Positions 5,918 through 8,599 of a stretch of 8,599 bases of DNA are shown piece after piece (the first letter of the stretch is position 1; every line of letters starts with the position of its first letter). Under the pieces are notes generated by a model. It did not search any database. It saw only the letters and a program-made list of their open reading frames with translations, and was not told where the DNA came from. The stretch is from Prevotellaceae bacterium. GTDB lineage: Bacteria; Bacteroidota; Bacteroidia; Bacteroidales; Bacteroidaceae. A program made the translations under genes and the position numbers. The stretch is taken from contig JAFLUS010000066.1 in NCBI GenBank assembly GCA_022508685.1, positions 1 to 8,599 of the forward strand, given 5' to 3'.

Positions 5918-7555
5918 ATGGAAAAAAGTTTTTTGCAGATTGCACGTGCGGCGTATCAGCCCAAACTTCCCAAGGCTTTGCAAGGTCCGGTAAAGGCAAA
6001 GGAAGGTGCACCCACCCAGTCGGTTGGAAATCAAGAAGAGATTAAGGCAGAGTTCCCTAACACCTACGGAATGCCAGTGATTGAGTTCGTTGAAGGCGAA
6101 GCGCAGCAACTGCCGCCCTACAACGTCGGTGTCATCCTTTCGGGCGGACAGGCTCCCGGTGGACACAACGTCATCAGCGGTCTGTTCGACGGCATCAAGA
6201 CACTCAACCCCGACAGCAAACTCTACGGCTTCATCCTCGGTCCCGGCGGACTCGTTGACCACAACTATATGGAACTGACTGCCGACATCATCGACGAATA
6301 TCGCAACACGGGCGGATTCGACATCATCGGTTCGGGACGTACCAAACTGGAAGAAATTGAGCAATTCGAGAAAGGTATTGAGATTCTGCGCAAACTCGAC
6401 ATCAAGGCACTTGTCATCATCGGTGGCGACGACTCCAACACCAATGCCTGCGTGCTGGCTGAATACTATGCAGCCAAGAAGTACGGCGTTCAGGTCATCG
6501 GTTGCCCCAAGACCATCGACGGCGACCTCAAGAACGAACAAATCGAAACTTCGTTCGGTTTCGACACCGCTTGCAAGACCTACAGCGAACTCATTGGTAA
6601 CATCCAGCGCGACTGCAACTCCGCTCGCAAGTATTGGCACTTCATCAAACTGATGGGACGTTCTGCCAGCCACATTGCCCTCGAGTGTGCACTGCAGTGC
6701 CAGCCCAACATCTGCCTCGTGAGCGAGGAAGTAGAACAGAAGGCCATGTCGCTCGACGAAGTCGTTACCTACATCGCTACAGCAGTTGCCAAGCGTGCCG
6801 AGCAAGGCAACAACTTCGGTACGGTGCTCATTCCTGAAGGACTCATCGAGTTCATTCCCGCTATCAAGAAACTCATTGCCGAACTCAACGACGTGCTCGC
6901 TACCGACGAGGCCAAGACAGTTGAACGCAGCGAACAAATCGACTTCGTTCGTCGCAGCATCTCTGCCGAAAACCTCGCCGTATTCAACTCCCTGCCTGCC
7001 GAAGTGGCTGCACAACTTGCCCTCGACCGCGACCCGCACGGCAACGTACAGGTATCGCTCATCGAAACCGAAAAACTCCTCTCCAAGATGGTTGCCGACA
7101 AGTTGGCTGCATGGAAGGCAGAAGGCAAGTACGTTGGCAAATTCGCTGCACAACACCACTTCTTCGGTTACGAAGGACGCTGTGCTGCTCCCTCCAACTA
7201 CGATGCCGACTATTGCTACTCGCTCGGTTTCAACGCCAGCCGACTCATTGCCAACGGCAAGACAGGTTATATGTCTATCATCAAGAACACCACTGCGCCC
7301 GCAGCCGAATGGATTGCCGGTGGTGTGCCCATCACGATGATGATGAATATGGAACGTCGCAACGGCAAGAACAAGCCCGTTATCCGCAAGGCACTCGTCG
7401 AACTCGATGGCGCACCTTTCCGCTACTTCGCCGCACACCGCGACGAGTGGGCAGAAAAGACGGAATACGTTTATCCGGGTCCTATCCAATATTTCGGTCC
7501 GACCGAAGTGTGCGACCAACCCACTTGCACCCTCAAACTTGAACAAAACAAGTAA
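5918..7555 (+). CDS. pfp: Diphosphate--fructose-6-phosphate 1-phosphotransferase (PPi-dependent phosphofructokinase)
   Basis: The 545-aa enzyme reversibly phosphorylates fructose 6-phosphate to fructose 1,6-bisphosphate using pyrophosphate, a cytosolic step in glycolysis/gluconeogenesis. Visible motifs, numbered from the chosen start: [14 protein letters not shown] (75-88); GGDDSN (169-174), where the second Asp replaces the Gly of ATP enzymes and marks PPi specificity; PKTIDGD (197-203) with the catalytic Asp201; LMGRSASH (245-252); IPEG (305-308); and [13 protein letters not shown] (417-429). The length fits the long PFP clade (about 550 aa). The open frame runs 41 codons further upstream to 5795, but that part covers the promoter and leader hairpin and is not conserved-looking; [18 protein letters not shown] is a typical start for Bacteroidetes homologues. 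Translation uses no Shine-Dalgarno. No TTA, CTA or TCA codon occurs in the gene, fitting high expression. The 3' end overlaps the next gene by 17 bases. Confidence 0.96.
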   Translation: MEKSFLQIARAAYQPKLPKALQGPVKAKEGAPTQSVGNQEEIKAEFPNTYGMPVIEFVEGEAQQLPPYNVGVILSGGQAPGGHNVISGLFDGIKTLNPDSKLYGFILGPGGLVDHNYMELTADIIDEYRNTGGFDIIGSGRTKLEEIEQFEKGIEILRKLDIKALVIIGGDDSNTNACVLAEYYAAKKYGVQVIGCPKTIDGDLKNEQIETSFGFDTACKTYSELIGNIQRDCNSARKYWHFIKLMGRSASHIALECALQCQPNICLVSEEVEQKAMSLDEVVTYIATAVAKRAEQGNNFGTVLIPEGLIEFIPAIKKLIAELNDVLATDEAKTVERSEQIDFVRRSISAENLAVFNSLPAEVAAQLALDRDPHGNVQVSLIETEKLLSKMVADKLAAWKAEGKYVGKFAAQHHFFGYEGRCAAPSNYDADYCYSLGFNASRLIANGKTGYMSIIKNTTAPAAEWIAGGVPITMMMNMERRNGKNKPVIRKALVELDGAPFRYFAAHRDEWAEKTEYVYPGPIQYFGPTEVCDQPTCTLKLEQNK

Positions 7556-8414
7556 GACGACCACACGCCGCCGCAGCACCACTGCCAAGCGGCGGCCATT
7601 ACGCAAGCGCAGGAAAAACTCACGGAGCACGTCACACCGACGCTCCAGCAAGTTCTCCCTGCGCTTGCTGTGTCTTTTGCTCTGCTTTTTGCTCGTGTTA
7701 GGCGCATACATGTTCTATCGGAACTACATCACGGCCGACTCCTTCGGTTTTCACACCCGTCCGTCCGAAACGAACTATCCCAAAGGCGAGGTGCGCGGCA
7801 TCGACATCTCCCACTACCAACGCCACATCGATTGGAATGCCCTGCGCAATGCCACCTTGCAAGACGCACCGCTCCGCTTTGTATTCATCAAAGCCACCGA
7901 AGGTACCAACATCTTCGACCCCAACTTCAACCTCAATTTTGCACAGGCTCGCCGCCACGGCATCGTGCGTGGAGCCTATCATTTTTTCAGTACGAAAAGT
8001 TCGGGAGCAGAACAAGCCCGCTACTTCTGCCGCATGGTGCAACTCGAAAGTGGCGACCTCCCGCCCGTGCTTGACGTCGAAGTCGACATCGACAAGGTTG
8101 CCAACTATTCGCGCGACAAACTCCGTACAGAAGTCCTTGCATGGTTGCGCATCGCTGAAGACTACTACGGCGTACCGCCCATCATCTATGCATCGTCGGC
8201 ATACAAGCAGCGTTACCTCAACGGCGAAACCTTCGACCATTACCCCTTTTGGATTGCCCACTACTACGTATCGACTCCGTCCTACGCCGGTCAGTGGACC
8301 TTTTGGCAGCATACCGACCAAGGCAAGGTCGACGGCATCAAGGGCAACGTAGACGTCAACGTCTTCAATGGTTCAGCAGAAGACTTCTATCGGTTGCTCA
8401 TTCCTGAAGAATAA
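7539..8414 (+). CDS. Membrane-anchored glycoside hydrolase family 25 (lysozyme-like muramidase)
   Basis: The 291-aa product has a 38-residue N-tail with 17 Lys/Arg and no Asp/Glu, one membrane helix (about 40-59, [20 protein letters not shown]), a short linker and a GH25 domain (about 85-288). The active-site pattern is intact: RGIDISHYQ (Asp89), FIKATEG (Glu121), VLDVEVD (Asp179, Glu181), [17 protein letters not shown] and VDVNVF. GH25 enzymes cleave the MurNAc-GlcNAc bond of peptidoglycan; topology puts the domain in the periplasm. The start is uncertain. The only ATGs in frame are at 7407, which would overlap pfp by 149 bases, and 7710, which would destroy the membrane helix. TTG at 7539 gives a plausible N-terminus ([12 protein letters not shown]) and a 17-base overlap. 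It is probably co-transcribed from the pfp promoter; no promoter is seen between them. The roles of the two genes are not obviously related. Confidence 0.88.
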   Translation: MNKTSKTTTRRRSTTAKRRPLRKRRKNSRSTSHRRSSKFSLRLLCLLLCFLLVLGAYMFYRNYITADSFGFHTRPSETNYPKGEVRGIDISHYQRHIDWNALRNATLQDAPLRFVFIKATEGTNIFDPNFNLNFAQARRHGIVRGAYHFFSTKSSGAEQARYFCRMVQLESGDLPPVLDVEVDIDKVANYSRDKLRTEVLAWLRIAEDYYGVPPIIYASSAYKQRYLNGETFDHYPFWIAHYYVSTPSYAGQWTFWQHTDQGKVDGIKGNVDVNVFNGSAEDFYRLLIPEE

Positions 8415-8427
8415 TTACACCATTTCG

Positions 8428-8475
8428 GGTATAAAAAAGAATCGAAAAGCCGTATTTATACCTTTATGGGTATAA
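8428..8475. promoter_or_regulatory. Three GGTATAA half-sites forming mutually exclusive stems
   Basis: GGTATAAA (8428-8435) pairs with TTTATACC (8455-8462), and the same TTATACC (8456-8462) also pairs with GGTATAA (8469-8475) across a 6-nt loop. Both hairpins use the central arm, so only one can form at a time. The extended half-site GGGTATAA appears as a direct repeat at 8427 and 8468. The element starts 13 bases after the GH25 stop. It could be the transcript end, or a protein-binding site for a gene to the right; neither stem has a following U-tract, so a standard intrinsic terminator is doubtful. Confidence 0.35.
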
Positions 8476-8488
8476 TAGCAATGGAAAA

Positions 8489-8504
8489 TCTGCGTTGTCG
8501 CAGA
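8489..8504. terminator. Short hairpin, possible weak terminator for either strand
   Basis: TCTGCG (8489-8494) and CGCAGA (8499-8504) form a perfect 6-bp stem with a TTGT loop. On the minus strand it is followed by TTTTCC, a short U-run, so it could end a minus-strand gene lying to the right of the window. On the plus strand the following bases (CGTCTAAAAA) lack a U-tract. Support is limited. Confidence 0.25.
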
Positions 8505-8533
8505 CGTCTAAAAATCCTTACGCACAACCCCTG

Positions 8534-8597
8534 TCAGGCGTGCGCATAAACGTGAACACGCTTATGCATACGCCTGAAAACGCGTATGCGCACGCCT
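8534..8597. repeat. Cluster of 13-bp inverted and direct repeats (REP-like), truncated by window edge
   Basis: AGGCGTGCGCATA (8536-8548) is the exact reverse complement of TATGCGCACGCCT (8585-8597). A third copy, TATGCATACGCCT (8563-8575), differs from the last at two positions and lies 22 bases before it in the same orientation. TCAGGCGT (8534-8541) pairs with ACGCCTGA (8570-8577), continuing through GCATAA/TTATGC and CGTG/CACG into a 44-nt imperfect hairpin. Alternatively GCATACGC (8566-8573) pairs with GCGTATGC (8582-8589). A partial related unit (TTACGCAC, 8519-8526) precedes the cluster. It looks like an extragenic palindromic repeat family, but no copy number is available and the array may continue beyond 8599. 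Confidence 0.65.
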
Positions 8598-8599
8598 CG

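Larger units (their letters stand above)
8415..8599. other. Downstream non-coding end of window
   Basis: No open frame of useful length or start-codon context is seen on either strand in these 185 bases. They consist almost wholly of the inverted-repeat elements listed separately, joined by an AT-rich linker (8476-8488) and a short spacer around 8505-8533. Confidence 0.6.

Noticed and set aside
5691..6045. Small frames of about 105 codons on both strands over the pfp upstream region
   Set aside because: They cover promoter and leader elements, extend into pfp in other frames, and have no recognisable features.
5831..7711. 626-codon minus-strand frame opposite pfp
   Set aside because: It mirrors pfp codon for codon, runs through the pfp promoter and leader hairpin, and shows no domain. 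The sense gene is unambiguous.
8519..8599. CRISPR array or integron attC site
   Set aside because: The repeats are 13 bp, alternate in orientation and have spacers of 9-14 bases, unlike CRISPR repeats and spacers. They also lack the conserved core sites of attC.

Overview
The window looks like a chromosomal segment of a Bacteroidales bacterium, most likely Prevotella-like. Evidence: a CarboxypepD-regulatory-like plus outer-membrane beta-barrel protein, a long PPi-dependent phosphofructokinase, an acidic motif directly after a lipoprotein cysteine, start codons without Shine-Dalgarno sequences, and a promoter matching the Bacteroidetes TTTG-N19-TAnnTTTG consensus. The genus is an inference; no rRNA or marker gene is present.

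Layout. Bases 1-360 are strikingly AT-rich (about 27% GC by hand count). They hold the 3' end of an unrecognised gene (open frame to 195) and an intergenic stretch with dyads. From about 370 onward base composition rises to the roughly 50-55% GC of the other genes. Next comes a 963-aa outer-membrane beta-barrel receptor (484-3375, +). It converges on a minus-strand pair: a beta-helix surface lipoprotein (5668-4160), overlapped at its stop by an NlpC/P60 cell-wall peptidase (4170-3424). A perfect 22-bp stem between the convergent units acts as a bidirectional terminator and also encodes the last residues of the peptidase. The divergent intergenic region 5669-5917 carries inverted repeats, a consensus promoter and a 36-nt hairpin at the predicted 5' end of the pfp mRNA. 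pfp (5918-7555, +) overlaps a membrane-anchored GH25 lysozyme-like gene (7539-8414, +), which probably starts at TTG. The last 185 bases contain hairpins that compete for one arm, then a cluster of 13-bp alternating inverted and direct repeats cut off by the window edge.

How the parts relate. Four of the five complete genes act at the cell envelope: an outer-membrane barrel, a surface lipoprotein, a peptidoglycan endopeptidase and a membrane-tethered muramidase. The fifth, pfp, is central glycolysis. I see no defence system, CRISPR array, transposase, tRNA or rRNA. The least explained parts are the AT-rich left edge, the regulatory architecture before pfp, and the repeat cluster at the right edge.
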